Below, one piece after another: positions 34,972 through 43,575 of a DNA stretch of 64,000 nt. Below the pieces are notes generated by a model. That model was not told the origin of the DNA. It was given only the letters and a program-made list of their open reading frames with translations, and ran no database searches. The position numbers and the translations under genes are program-made. The stretch is taken from contig JAEWZT010000002.1 in NCBI GenBank assembly GCA_023458375.1, forward strand, positions 186,001 through 250,000. Direction: 5' to 3'. Numbering within the stretch: the first letter of the stretch is position 1; each line of letters opens with the position of its first letter. The stretch is from Bacillota bacterium. Lineage in GTDB: Bacteria > Bacillota > Clostridia > Christensenellales > CAG-314.

Positions 34972-36877
34972 TACCTCTCAAAAAGATATGAAAAAAGAAG
35001 AATTGAAAAAGAAAAAGAAGATAAAGCCGACGCAAGAGGAAGAGGCGCAAAAAGCCGAGGACAACGCCGCCGACAACGTTGACGACTGGGGCTACGAACA
35101 CAAGCAGGAAGGCGAGATTTATAAGGTCAAACGCGGCAAGCTTTTGGCGAGAATGATTAAGCACGCAAAGCCCATTGCCCACTGGCTGGCGGTTTCGGGC
35201 GTTATTATGCTCATTTCCGTGGCGTTGGCGCTTGTTTCCCCCATAATTATGGGTGAGCTGACCGACTCTATTTATGACTTTGGCAAAGACGGCACCGCAA
35301 TAATTTGGCAGGAGTTCGGTATAAACTGCCTAATACTTCTTGCCGTTTACGCCGGAAGCTCAATACTTTCCGCCGCAAACATGCTTATAATGAACAACGT
35401 GGTAAGCCGTTTTTACACCTGCGGCATACGTATTGAAATAAGCGACAAGATACGCCGTTTGCCCGTTGAATACGTCGACAAAACGCCCAACGGCGAGGTG
35501 CTTAGCCGCATGTCAAACGACGTTTCGCGTATGGGAAACACCATTCACAACGTGCTTAACCTTGTTATCCGCGGCGGTATGCAGCTTATAGGAATTACCG
35601 TAATGATGATACGCATTGACTACCGCCTAGCGCTGGTGGTGCTTTGCATAATCCCCGTTTCTTTGGTGCTGTCAACCCTTTTAGTCAGCAAAAGCGAAAA
35701 GCATTACGGAAAGGAAAGAAAGGAATGGGGCAAGCTCCACTCCTTTACCGAAGAGGACTTCACGGGCTTTGACACCGTAAAAGCCTTTAATTTGGAAGAA
35801 AGCCAAAACAAGATTCAAGCCGACAACTGCGACAGAATGAAGGAGCACAGCGTAAAGGGGCAAATAATCGGCGGCAGAGTGCAGCCCATTATTCAGTTTA
35901 CAAACAACCTTTCCTTTATGGCGATTTGCGTTTTAGGCGGTTATTTGGCAATTAAGGGCGATATAAGCGTGGGCGACGTGGTTGCGATTATAGCTTACGC
36001 AAAGCTTTTCTCAACGCCGTTAGAAAGCATCGCGCAAGGCTTTTCCATGCTTCAAAGGGCGTTCGCTTCGGCAAGACGCGTTTACGAGCTGCTTGACAAA
36101 GAAGAAATGGACGCGGCGGTAATTGACGACACCCCCAAAGGCGAGGGCAACGTGGTGTTTGAACACGTATATTTTTCTTACGACAAAAACAAGCCCTTAA
36201 TTCAAGACCTTAACCTTACCGTAAAGGCGGGGCAAAAGGTGGCGATAGTAGGGCCTACTGGCGGCGGCAAAACTACAATCGTCAACCTCTTAATGCGTTT
36301 TTACGACGTGGATTCGGGCAAAATTTACATTGACGGCGTGGACACGCGCGAAATACGGCGCGAAACCGTGCGGGATTTATTCGGAATGGTGCTCCAAGAC
36401 ACATGGCTTTACAGCGGTAGCATTTACGACAATATCGCTTACGCCCTGCCCTATTCGCGGCGCGACGAGGTCATGGAAGCGGCAAGGCGCGCCCACATTG
36501 ACAGGTTTATTGAAACTTTGCCGAAGGGTTACGATACCGAAATAAACGAAGAAAGCACAAATATAAGCAGTGGGCAAAAGCAGCTTTTGACCATTGCGCG
36601 CGCTTATTTGGCAAACAGGCGCATGCTTATTTTAGACGAAGCCACAAGCAACGTGGACACGAGGACGGAGCTTTTGATTCAGAAAACCATGGATAAGCTG
36701 TCGCAGGACAAAACGAGTTTCGTAATAGCGCACCGCCTTTCCACAATTGTTGACGCCGATATGATTTTGGTTGTAAACAACGGTCAGGTAGTGGAGACGG
36801 GCACGCACCAGGAGCTTATGCAAAGGGGCGGCTTTTACTGCGAAATATACAACAGCCAATACGACTTGCTAAATTAA
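34964..36877 (+). CDS. ABC exporter, subunit with complete ATPase site
   Basis: The 637-residue partner of the preceding subunit. An N-terminal extension of about 65 residues is strongly charged (KKEELKKKKKIKPTQEEEAQ...), then six transmembrane helices and a nucleotide-binding domain with Walker A GPTGGGKTT (about 428), signature ISSGQKQL and Walker B MLILDEATSNVD with the catalytic Glu. The signature has SSGQ where the partner has SGGQ, so only one of the two composite ATP sites would be fully active, as expected for a heterodimer. The ATG overlaps the upstream gene by 8 bases. Confidence 0.9.
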   Translation: MTNTSQKDMKKEELKKKKKIKPTQEEEAQKAEDNAADNVDDWGYEHKQEGEIYKVKRGKLLARMIKHAKPIAHWLAVSGVIMLISVALALVSPIIMGELTDSIYDFGKDGTAIIWQEFGINCLILLAVYAGSSILSAANMLIMNNVVSRFYTCGIRIEISDKIRRLPVEYVDKTPNGEVLSRMSNDVSRMGNTIHNVLNLVIRGGMQLIGITVMMIRIDYRLALVVLCIIPVSLVLSTLLVSKSEKHYGKERKEWGKLHSFTEEDFTGFDTVKAFNLEESQNKIQADNCDRMKEHSVKGQIIGGRVQPIIQFTNNLSFMAICVLGGYLAIKGDISVGDVVAIIAYAKLFSTPLESIAQGFSMLQRAFASARRVYELLDKEEMDAAVIDDTPKGEGNVVFEHVYFSYDKNKPLIQDLNLTVKAGQKVAIVGPTGGGKTTIVNLLMRFYDVDSGKIYIDGVDTREIRRETVRDLFGMVLQDTWLYSGSIYDNIAYALPYSRRDEVMEAARRAHIDRFIETLPKGYDTEINEESTNISSGQKQLLTIARAYLANRRMLILDEATSNVDTRTELLIQKTMDKLSQDKTSFVIAHRLSTIVDADMILVVNNGQVVETGTHQELMQRGGFYCEIYNSQYDLLN

Positions 36878-36961
36878 ACGAGAATTTAACGCAATTTTTT
36901 ACATTTTATCACAAAGGCGCGCTAAACTAATAAATAGTTTAACAAAGAGGTTTTGTGAAAA

Positions 36962-37957
36962 ATGAAGAACAAAAAAGTTGCCTTAATACTTGTAATCATT
37001 CTGGTTTTAAGTTTATCCCTTGTTTCCTGCGACTTTGATTCTGATTCCTTTTCTTTGGGCAGGGTTATAAAAAACAATATAAGCTTAGCCGTCCAAAGCG
37101 ATTTAGAAGACTTTTACGAAATAAATGACGATAACGCGGCGGTAGCTACCGCCGCCGTTATTATGCCCGCGACTTATGAGGTAACCTGCGAAATAAACTT
37201 CACATACAGTTACCGTTTCGGAATGGGCACGGCGCAAAGAAGCGGCAGCGTAACGCAGGCGGCTACGGCATTTGCCCTTAACGAACAGGGGTATCTCATA
37301 ACAAACGCCCACGTCCTTTTGTATTCCGACAGCGGTTATTCCGACATAAAATACACGGGGTGGAATATTAAAGTCAACCTTGCCGACAGCGACGTATTCT
37401 TTGATGCGCAAACTGTTGCTTACGACGCCGACTTAGATCTTGCGGTTTTAAAAATGGATTTAAGCGCCGTCAGCGGAGGGCAATTGCCTTACGCCGTGTT
37501 TTACAATATTGCCGACCCCACAAAAAGCAATTACGACGCCGATACCGCCGTTAAACTTTTATACGGCGAAACGGCGATAGCAGTGGGCAACGCCTACGGA
37601 TACGGCATAGGCGTTACTAAGGGCGTGGTATCGGCACCTTTAAGAATCTTTGCCGACGACAGCGGAAACACCGTCAAAGCCATTCAAACGGACGCCGCCA
37701 TAAACTCCGGCAATTCCGGCGGACCTTTATGCAACGCTTTCGGGCGGGTAATAGGCATAAACAGCTTTAAAATCGTGGACGAAACTACCGACAATATGGG
37801 CTACGCCATACCTTCATACGTTGTGCTAAGCTATATTGACTCTCTTAACTCAGGCTCTTCAAAGGGCGTAATAGTAATGAAAAATCAAACTATCGCCTAC
37901 TACTACACCGACGTAAGGGGCTATTCGCAGGAAAATATATTTTCTAATTTCAGCTAA
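36962..37957 (+). CDS. Secreted trypsin-like (HtrA/S1C-type) protease lipoprotein
   Basis: A 331-residue protein. The signal peptide MKNKKVALILVIILVLSLSLVSC has a lipobox cysteine at residue 23. The catalytic triad is visible: His in LITNAHVLLY (about 116), Asp in DADLDLAVLKM (about 158) and Ser in INSGNSGGPLCN (about 249). There is no PDZ domain, and the C terminus ends after the protease fold with a short tail. Such proteases handle misfolded proteins outside the cell. It is next to the ABC exporter but is preceded by its own spacer of 84 bases. A terminator follows. Confidence 0.88.
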   Translation: MKNKKVALILVIILVLSLSLVSCDFDSDSFSLGRVIKNNISLAVQSDLEDFYEINDDNAAVATAAVIMPATYEVTCEINFTYSYRFGMGTAQRSGSVTQAATAFALNEQGYLITNAHVLLYSDSGYSDIKYTGWNIKVNLADSDVFFDAQTVAYDADLDLAVLKMDLSAVSGGQLPYAVFYNIADPTKSNYDADTAVKLLYGETAIAVGNAYGYGIGVTKGVVSAPLRIFADDSGNTVKAIQTDAAINSGNSGGPLCNAFGRVIGINSFKIVDETTDNMGYAIPSYVVLSYIDSLNSGSSKGVIVMKNQTIAYYYTDVRGYSQENIFSNFS

Positions 37958-37970
37958 TCAATTTGCGTTC

Positions 37971-38004
37971 AAAAAGGTGTAGCGCCATAATTACACCTTT
38001 TTTT
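37971..38004 (+). terminator. Terminator of the protease gene
   Basis: Stem AAAAAGGTGTA / TACACCTTTTT with a 10-base loop followed by further T, just after the stop codon. Confidence 0.9.
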
Positions 38005-38132
38005 GTTTTCCTCTGCGGAGGATTAGGCTGTTTACAATAAGGTGGCTTTAATATATAAAATAACGGCTTAGCCGACAGCGTAAGATTGCGGCAGCGGCGG
38101 ATAACCAAAAGATAGGTTCTGACAAAGCCACT

Positions 38133-38163
38133 AAAAAAGGGCAGAAGTATTCCGCCCTTTTTT
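38133..38163 (-). terminator. Terminator of the sugar transporter gene (bidirectional)
   Basis: AAAAAAGGGC / GCCCTTTTTT with an 11-base loop, about 95 bases beyond the transporter's stop on the minus strand. Symmetric A and T runs allow action in both directions. Confidence 0.8.
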
Positions 38164-38256
38164 AGCTATGTTTGCAGTTGTTTAAACTTTATAATTTTGC
38201 CATATTTTAATTCAGCCGTTTAGTTTTCTTTGGCTTTGGCTTTGCATTATTGCTTT

Positions 38257-40161
38257 TTATTTTTCTTTTGCCGCGTCTCTTTTAGCTATTTCGTCAAGCA
38301 TCATATCGTAATAAGGCTCGTCAATTATAAACTTTTTGCGCTGTATAAACAAAGCTATAAGCAAAAACGTAATGGGAAGCACTGTAACGGCTGCCCTTAG
38401 CGTAATGCGCCCGACAATATTGTCCTTGTTTAAAACTATCTCTCTGAAATTAAGGTCGGCGGCGGAATGGCCGTTAAAGCCAGTAACGGTGCCTACTTCC
38501 ATAGAAAGCCTGTATTCTTTTCCGTCGGGGGCGGGGTTAAGAATAAGCCTTGCCAGTATTTCAAGCTTTGTCAAATCTTTAAGCCGTTTTGTGAAAATGT
38601 AGTCTTTGCCCTCAACTTCAAGCCCGCTGACTTTGTCGTATAAGCGCGCCACTATTATGGTGTCGCCCAAAACGGGGGCGTAAGTTATGTCAAGCTGCAA
38701 ACCCGTCAATATTGAGCTGTGGTTTTGCTCCAAAGCGTCCATAAGTTCGCTTGTTTTGTTTGCAAGCGCCTCACCTTCAAGCCCTTTAAGCTGGGCGATA
38801 TAGTATTGAATTTCCTCAATATACTCAATTTGCTCGTTTACCGTTTCCAATTTTTGCTTGCTTTCAAACATGCTTTTTTGCGTTTCCATAGCGGAAATAT
38901 TGCCGCTTATGCCGTAAATGCCTGAAATTACCAAAACAATTAAAACGATAAACATATGTATTGCCGCCGAAACCTTAGCCATAAAGGGGCGCAGCGTTGA
39001 CACGACAGCTTCGTTTCTTTCGCCCTGCTTAAAGTCGTTATATTCCACGCAGTTTGTCATATTGACAATGCTGGACATATAAAACATAGATTGGCCCATA
39101 GCGATAAACACAATAAACACCGCGAAGAAAACTACGTGCGAGGGGAAGAGCGAAGTCCAGCCCATTAAGCCAAGCATGACGTAGCCGACGATAGCCAACA
39201 TTATGCTCCAAAACTGTAACTTTCTGCGTCCCAATTTTCTTGATAGCCAGGGGTAAACAACGCTTATAAAAATGTTTACCGCGCCGTAAACGGAAACGAT
39301 TATGGTATATATGCCGCCGTCGTAGCTAAGTTCGGAATACACAAGGTTAGCCGCAAGCGCCGTAACCAAAGCGGAGCCTACGCTGTAAAAGACCATTGAA
39401 AGCGTCATCCACAAAAGCTGGTCGTTGTTTTTTATGGTAGCCCACATTTTCTTCATGGAAATGGGCTTGCTTTGCTCCGCTCCTTTACGGGGAGTTTCTT
39501 TTACGCCGAAAGAGGTAAGGGTTTGAAAACCTATAAAGGAAAGGGCTACTATTACCGAAACAAGCGCGTATCCCTTTACCATGTTTCCCGTCGTGAGGTT
39601 AGGTATTGCAAGCTGCGCTATAATTGCGCCTATGCCTGCAAAAAGCACGGTAAACATTGTGGCGCTGTCCCTTTCTTTGTTTACCGAAGAAAGGCTTGGG
39701 AGCATAGCCCAATAGCCTATGTCGTTCATTGTGAAGGTGGACTCCCAAAGCAGATACATTACAATCATGAAGACCACAAACCACCATCCCTCGGGGCGGA
39801 TGTTGAACATAAGCAATATGACTATGGAGCAAGACACGGCGCCTAAAAATATCCACGGCTTGAACTTGCCCCACTTCATATGCGTGCCTTCTATAATAGC
39901 GCCCATTATGGGGTCGTTTATGCCGTCCCAGATAGGTCCTATTACGCCCACCAACAGAGTTATTACGGTAAACTGCGGCACGGACAGCGGCACGCCGAAC
40001 TGTATGTAAGTAACAAGGAAAGTGCCGATAAGGGCATAAGCCATATCCCTTCCGATGCCCCCCACCGAAAAGAGCCACTTGTTGCGGTTAAATTGTTTTC
40101 TGCGTTTTAATTCAATTTCATCCGCTTCAAGAGGCGCTTTGGTTAAGACTTTTTCTGACAT
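38257..40161 (-). CDS. GPH-family (MFS) sugar transporter with large inserted loop domain
   Basis: A 634-residue membrane transporter of the glycoside-pentoside-hexuronide:cation symporter family: GIGRDMAYALIGTFLVTYIQF, DGINDPIMGAIIEGTHMKWGKFKPWI (the loop 2-3 family motif) and NMTNCVEYNDFKQGERNEAVVSTLRPF. Such transporters import oligosaccharides or glycosides. Between the next-to-last and last helices (about residues 405-585) lies an insertion with a heptad-rich part (ESKQKLETVNEQIEYIEEIQ) followed by a mixed strand-like part; the family normally has a short loop here. I start at the ATG at 40161, seven bases after AGGAGGAT, not at the upstream codon at 40227. Confidence 0.88.
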   Translation of the reverse strand: MSEKVLTKAPLEADEIELKRRKQFNRNKWLFSVGGIGRDMAYALIGTFLVTYIQFGVPLSVPQFTVITLLVGVIGPIWDGINDPIMGAIIEGTHMKWGKFKPWIFLGAVSCSIVILLMFNIRPEGWWFVVFMIVMYLLWESTFTMNDIGYWAMLPSLSSVNKERDSATMFTVLFAGIGAIIAQLAIPNLTTGNMVKGYALVSVIVALSFIGFQTLTSFGVKETPRKGAEQSKPISMKKMWATIKNNDQLLWMTLSMVFYSVGSALVTALAANLVYSELSYDGGIYTIIVSVYGAVNIFISVVYPWLSRKLGRRKLQFWSIMLAIVGYVMLGLMGWTSLFPSHVVFFAVFIVFIAMGQSMFYMSSIVNMTNCVEYNDFKQGERNEAVVSTLRPFMAKVSAAIHMFIVLIVLVISGIYGISGNISAMETQKSMFESKQKLETVNEQIEYIEEIQYYIAQLKGLEGEALANKTSELMDALEQNHSSILTGLQLDITYAPVLGDTIIVARLYDKVSGLEVEGKDYIFTKRLKDLTKLEILARLILNPAPDGKEYRLSMEVGTVTGFNGHSAADLNFREIVLNKDNIVGRITLRAAVTVLPITFLLIALFIQRKKFIIDEPYYDMMLDEIAKRDAAKEK

Positions 40162-40732
40162 AAAATATCCTCCTGTATTTGTAACTTTTGTTTGTGTTTT
40201 TTTTAAATTATGCCATTTTGGCGGCAAGCGTAACGCAGCGTTAAAAAAGTGCGGACTAATAGCCGCGGCGGCATTTTTAAAAAACTTAACCTATTTTACC
40301 ATTATTGAAACAATAATTAAAGGGGTTTATCAAAAACTCTTTAAATTTTACCCAACCGTTTAATAATTGCCGCTTGAAAGAGCGGTAAAAACTATAACGG
40401 CGTCTAATTTGATAAACTTGAATCTTTATCGCTTTGCGTTTTGATTTGGCAAGGCAAAACCTTAATGCGCGGGCATATTGGCTAGGGGGGGGTGGAGGGG
40501 TTTAGCGTTACGCCTCATTGAAGAGGTTTTGATTTTGGCTTCATTTAAAAATATAACACGCTAGGTGTTGTGGGAGGGTCTTAGCCGATTATGCTTCATC
40601 GCAAGGCATTTGGCTTTGTTTTCGTTTAAACTTACAAGTGGCGTTTAATGCTTTGCCTAATTAAAGGGTATTTTGCCTCTGTCTTTCGATAAGAGTTTAT
40701 AACGCAAAGGGGATAAAATAAGATAAATAAGT
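40162..40732. other. Intergenic region with repeats between transporter and rsmA
   Basis: About 570 bases upstream of the transporter gene and downstream of rsmA (both minus). It contains a minus-strand TGG plus CATAAT extended -10 near 40209-40217 that may serve the transporter and a diverged tandem repeat at 40481-40641 (separate entry). No gene is visible. Confidence 0.45.
40481..40641. repeat. Diverged tandem repeat, two units of about 80 bp
   Basis: Unit 1 (40481-40559) and unit 2 (40560-about 40641) align along most of their length: both begin GCTAGG, then GGGAGGGT/GGAGGGGTT-like sequence, TTAGC, a pyrimidine-rich GCTTCAT/GCCTCAT block, AAG(A)GG, TTTTG and TTTAAA. About two thirds of positions match by eye. 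A less similar sequence (about 40425-40480) may be a further, older unit. Confidence 0.55.
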
Positions 40733-41554
40733 TTATATATAACTCTTTAATTTTTCCGCCAGCATTATAAACTGTTTAGGGCTTAGTTCTTCTGCTCGGC
40801 AGTTGGCGTCAACGCCTAATTGGGAATAGATTTCTCCTAACTTTTGGCGGCTTATGTTAAAGTTTGCCGTAATGTTGTTTTGAAGCGTTTTGCGCCGCGA
40901 CCCGAACGCCGCTTTGACAAGGGAGCGGAAAAACTCGCCGTCGGCAAGCTTGTTCCCTTTAAAAACTATGTGGATTAAAGCGCTGTCAATTGTAGGTTGG
41001 GGATAAAAACATTCCTTAACGATTTTGCGCTTTATAACGGCGTCGGCACGGCTTTGCACGCACACCGACAAAGCGCCGTATTCCTTTCCCCCTTGTGAAA
41101 TAATCCTTTCGGCAACTTCCCTTTGCATTGTAACGGTAAGCGAAAGGCAGTTTTGGGTTTTTTCCATCAAGCGCGTAATTAAAGGGGTGGAAATATTATA
41201 TGGAATATTTGCGACCACCTTGTAGGGTCCGCCTATTTCTTTTTCCAAAGCGGTAATGTCGGCTTTGAGAAAGTCGCAAAAATACAGCGTAACATTGGGG
41301 CAGTCTTTAAGATTCTCTTGTAAAACGCCTTTTAAGGAAGAATCAATTTCAAAAGCAAAAACCTTTTTCGCGTTTTGCGAAATAGTTTTGGTAAGGGTGC
41401 CCGCCCCCGCGCCTATTTCCACAACAGCATCGGTTTTTTCTATTTGCGCGTCTTTAACTATCGCTGAAAGCAAGTTGGAGTCGCTTATAAAGTTTTGCCC
41501 CAAACTCTTTTTGAAGGTAAAGTTTTGCTTTTCTGTAAGCTCTTTTAAATCCAT
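40733..41554 (-). CDS. rsmA: 16S rRNA dimethyladenosine transferase RsmA (KsgA)
   Basis: Dimethylates two adjacent adenosines (A1518 and A1519) near the 3' end of 16S rRNA, a late step of 30S assembly. The 273-residue protein has KSLGQNFISDSNLL at the N terminus, the SAM motif VVEIGAGAGTLT, the catalytic NIPYNIS (about residue 118), and AAFGSRRKTLQNN. Length is normal. It is separated from metK, which runs the other way, by the SAM riboswitch region. Its promoter places the transcription start at the ATG. Confidence 0.97.
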   Translation of the reverse strand: MDLKELTEKQNFTFKKSLGQNFISDSNLLSAIVKDAQIEKTDAVVEIGAGAGTLTKTISQNAKKVFAFEIDSSLKGVLQENLKDCPNVTLYFCDFLKADITALEKEIGGPYKVVANIPYNISTPLITRLMEKTQNCLSLTVTMQREVAERIISQGGKEYGALSVCVQSRADAVIKRKIVKECFYPQPTIDSALIHIVFKGNKLADGEFFRSLVKAAFGSRRKTLQNNITANFNISRQKLGEIYSQLGVDANCRAEELSPKQFIMLAEKLKSYI

Positions 41555-41560
41555 AGCAAA

Positions 41561-41569
41561 ATTATACCA
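41561..41569 (-). promoter_or_regulatory. rsmA extended -10 promoter directly before the ATG
   Basis: On the minus strand TGG plus TATAAT, then six bases (TTTGCT) and the ATG. There is no Shine-Dalgarno sequence and no clear -35 box. Same -10 to ATG spacing as addB and recF, hence a predicted leaderless mRNA. Confidence 0.7.
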
Positions 41570-41744
41570 TAATACGGCTATTTTATTTCACAAAACGCCG
41601 CGTTATTTTTACCCAGTAGAAAAAATTATATTGTTTTTTGTCAAATACCTTTTTAGAAAGCGGAAAAAGGGGGAATACAAAAAATATGCGTCAGATTATG
41701 TCCCTCCCCGCCGTGTTTTTTGGGGCTGCCGCCGCTTTAAAGAG

Positions 41745-41773
41745 TTGACAAAAGCGCGAAATTTTGTTAGTAT
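41745..41773 (+). promoter_or_regulatory. Promoter of the SAM riboswitch-metK transcript
   Basis: TTGACA (41745-41750), a 17-base spacer and TAGTAT (41768-41773). The riboswitch aptamer begins 19 bases downstream, close to the predicted start. Confidence 0.8.
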
Positions 41774-41791
41774 TTTAATACAAATAAAAAA

Positions 41792-41894
41792 CCTATCGCG
41801 AGTGCCGGAGGGACGGACCTTATGATGGCACAGCAACCGCAAAACTTATAAAGCGGTGCTAAATTCCGCAGGGCAAAGGCCCCTGAGAGATAGG
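41792..41894 (+). ncRNA. SAM-I (S-box) riboswitch aptamer
   Basis: The aptamer closes with P1 CCTATC / GATAGG. Conserved S-box elements are visible in order: CGAGTGCCGGAGGGAC (P1/P2 junction and kink-turn region), GATGGCACAGCAACC, GCGGTGCTAAATTCC and GGC..GCCCCTGAGAGAT. These form the SAM-binding four-way junction. SAM binding stabilises P1, which releases the sequence needed for the antiterminator and so stops transcription of metK. Confidence 0.96.
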
Positions 41895-41947
41895 ACAGTC
41901 AAAAGTAAAAATTTCTTTGTCTTTTGTTGTCCGCAAAAGGCTTTTTT
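41893..41947 (+). terminator. Expression platform of the SAM riboswitch
   Basis: Terminator stem GTCTTTTG (41919-41926) / CAAAAGGC (41934-41941) followed by six T. The alternative antiterminator pairs GGACAGTCAAAAG (41893-41905) with CTTTTGTTGTCC (41921-41932), which uses the last two bases of P1 and the left arm of the terminator. The structures exclude each other, so high SAM gives termination. Confidence 0.88.
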
Positions 41948-41979
41948 ATTAGTTTTTAAGGAAGAAGGAGAAACACATA

Positions 41980-43113
41980 ATGCAAAGGAAAAGGTTCTTT
42001 ACGAGCGAAAGCGTTACCGAAGGGCACCCCGACAAAATGTGCGACCAAATAAGCGACGCCATTTTAGACGCCATTTTGGCGCAAGACCCATACGCCCGCG
42101 TCGCCTGCGAAACGGTTGTTTGCAAGGGCACGGCGTTTATTATGGGGGAAATCACGACAAACTGCTATGTTGACATAGCCTGCACGGCAAGGAAAGTAAT
42201 TAATGACATCGGCTATACCAGGGCAAAGTTCGGTTTTGACGGCGATACCTGCGGAGTTCTGACAAGCATCAACGAGCAGTCGCCCGACATCGCCTTAGGC
42301 GTTGACGTCGGCGGGGCGGGCGACCAGGGCATGACTTTCGGCTACGCCTGCAAGGAAACGGAGGAATATATGCCCCTTCCCATAATACTTTCTCATAAGC
42401 TCGCCAAAAGGCTTGCCCATGTGAGGAGGAGCGGCGAGGTAAATTATCTGCGCCCCGACGGAAAATGCCAGGTTACCGTTGAATACTGCGGCGACAAGCC
42501 CAAAAGGATTGATTCGGTAGTGCTTTCCGCCCAGCACCAGGAGGGCATAGACATGGAGGTATTCCGCGCCGAATTGATTGAAAAGGTAATCAAAAAGGTA
42601 ATTGACAAAAAATACCTTGACAAAGACACAAAATACTATATTAATCATACGGGCAGTTTTGTGGTAGGAGGCCCTTCGGCGGACAGCGGACTGACGGGCA
42701 GAAAAATAATTGTTGACACTTACGGCGCAAGCTGCCCGCACGGCGGCGGTGCATTTTCGGGCAAAGACCCCACTAAGGTTGACAGAAGCGCCGCATATAT
42801 GGCACGCTATATCTGCAAAAATGCCGTTGCGGCGGGCATAGCCGACAAAATGCAGCTTCAAATAAGCTACTGCATAGGCAAAGCGCAGCCCCTGTCCGTA
42901 ACTGCGGACACATTTGCAAGCGGAAAGTTGCCCGAAGAACAAATTGAGCAGATAATTTTGAAGGAATTTGACCTTACGCCCAACGGCATAATTGAAAAAC
43001 TTGATTTGAGAAAACCAATATACTTTAAGACGGCTTGTTACGGCGCTTTCGGGCGCGACGACGTGCCGTGGGAAAAGTTGGATGCCTTAGACAAGTTTAA
43101 AAAATATTTGTAA
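41980..43113 (+). CDS. metK: S-adenosylmethionine synthetase
   Basis: Makes SAM from methionine and ATP. The 377-residue protein starts FFTSESVTEGHPDKMCDQISDAILDAIL, and has GAGDQGMTFGYA (the flexible-loop region) and GGGAFSGKDPTKVDRSAAYMARYI, all typical of the family. It is slightly shorter than the Bacillus enzyme. Ribosome binding site AAGGAGAA. Feedback control is by the SAM-I riboswitch directly upstream. Confidence 0.97.
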   Translation: MQRKRFFTSESVTEGHPDKMCDQISDAILDAILAQDPYARVACETVVCKGTAFIMGEITTNCYVDIACTARKVINDIGYTRAKFGFDGDTCGVLTSINEQSPDIALGVDVGGAGDQGMTFGYACKETEEYMPLPIILSHKLAKRLAHVRRSGEVNYLRPDGKCQVTVEYCGDKPKRIDSVVLSAQHQEGIDMEVFRAELIEKVIKKVIDKKYLDKDTKYYINHTGSFVVGGPSADSGLTGRKIIVDTYGASCPHGGGAFSGKDPTKVDRSAAYMARYICKNAVAAGIADKMQLQISYCIGKAQPLSVTADTFASGKLPEEQIEQIILKEFDLTPNGIIEKLDLRKPIYFKTACYGAFGRDDVPWEKLDALDKFKKYL

Positions 43114-43575
43114 GAAAGTTAGGCGTTTATCGTTTATTCTGGCGGCAAATTACTGCAAAACTGAGTATAAGTTAAGGGAATTTACGCAACAACCGCAATG
43201 CAAACGATTAGCCCGCGCCGATTTACGCGAAAGGCAATGGGCGGCAGCTTGTTAGAACTTGCCAGGAAATAGGTTTTAAAATAATTCGCGAAAACAATGT
43301 CCGCATTAAAGGCGCAAAAAAAACCGCAGCAACTTGCTTACAATGTGCGTTTACGTTGTTAACGCTGCGGCAAAAAGCTTTACGCGAAAACAAAAAAGCT
43401 TGATTGTCGGGAATTAACTATATAAAACTACAATTGCTAGCTGTTCCAAGCGGTCTTTTACGGAAAAAAGCAAATTTTACCACAACGCGCCTCTTTACCA
43501 AAAAGCAATATAAACTTGCGGCGTTTTGCCGGCGGCGGTTTGAAATAAAGAAGGAATAAAACAAACAGAGTTATA
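43114..43575. other. Intergenic region between metK and recD2
   Basis: About 460 bases. It has one inverted repeat CCGCAGC / GCTGCGG (43324-43370, 33-base loop) with an A-run before it and no T-run after, so it would fit a minus-strand terminator, but no minus-strand gene needs one. No reading frame or known RNA recognised. No Shine-Dalgarno sequence lies at a normal distance from the recD2 start. Confidence 0.4.

Noticed and set aside
41256..41825. 189-codon plus-strand reading frame
   Set aside because: Antisense to rsmA at one end and overlaps the SAM riboswitch and its promoter at the other.
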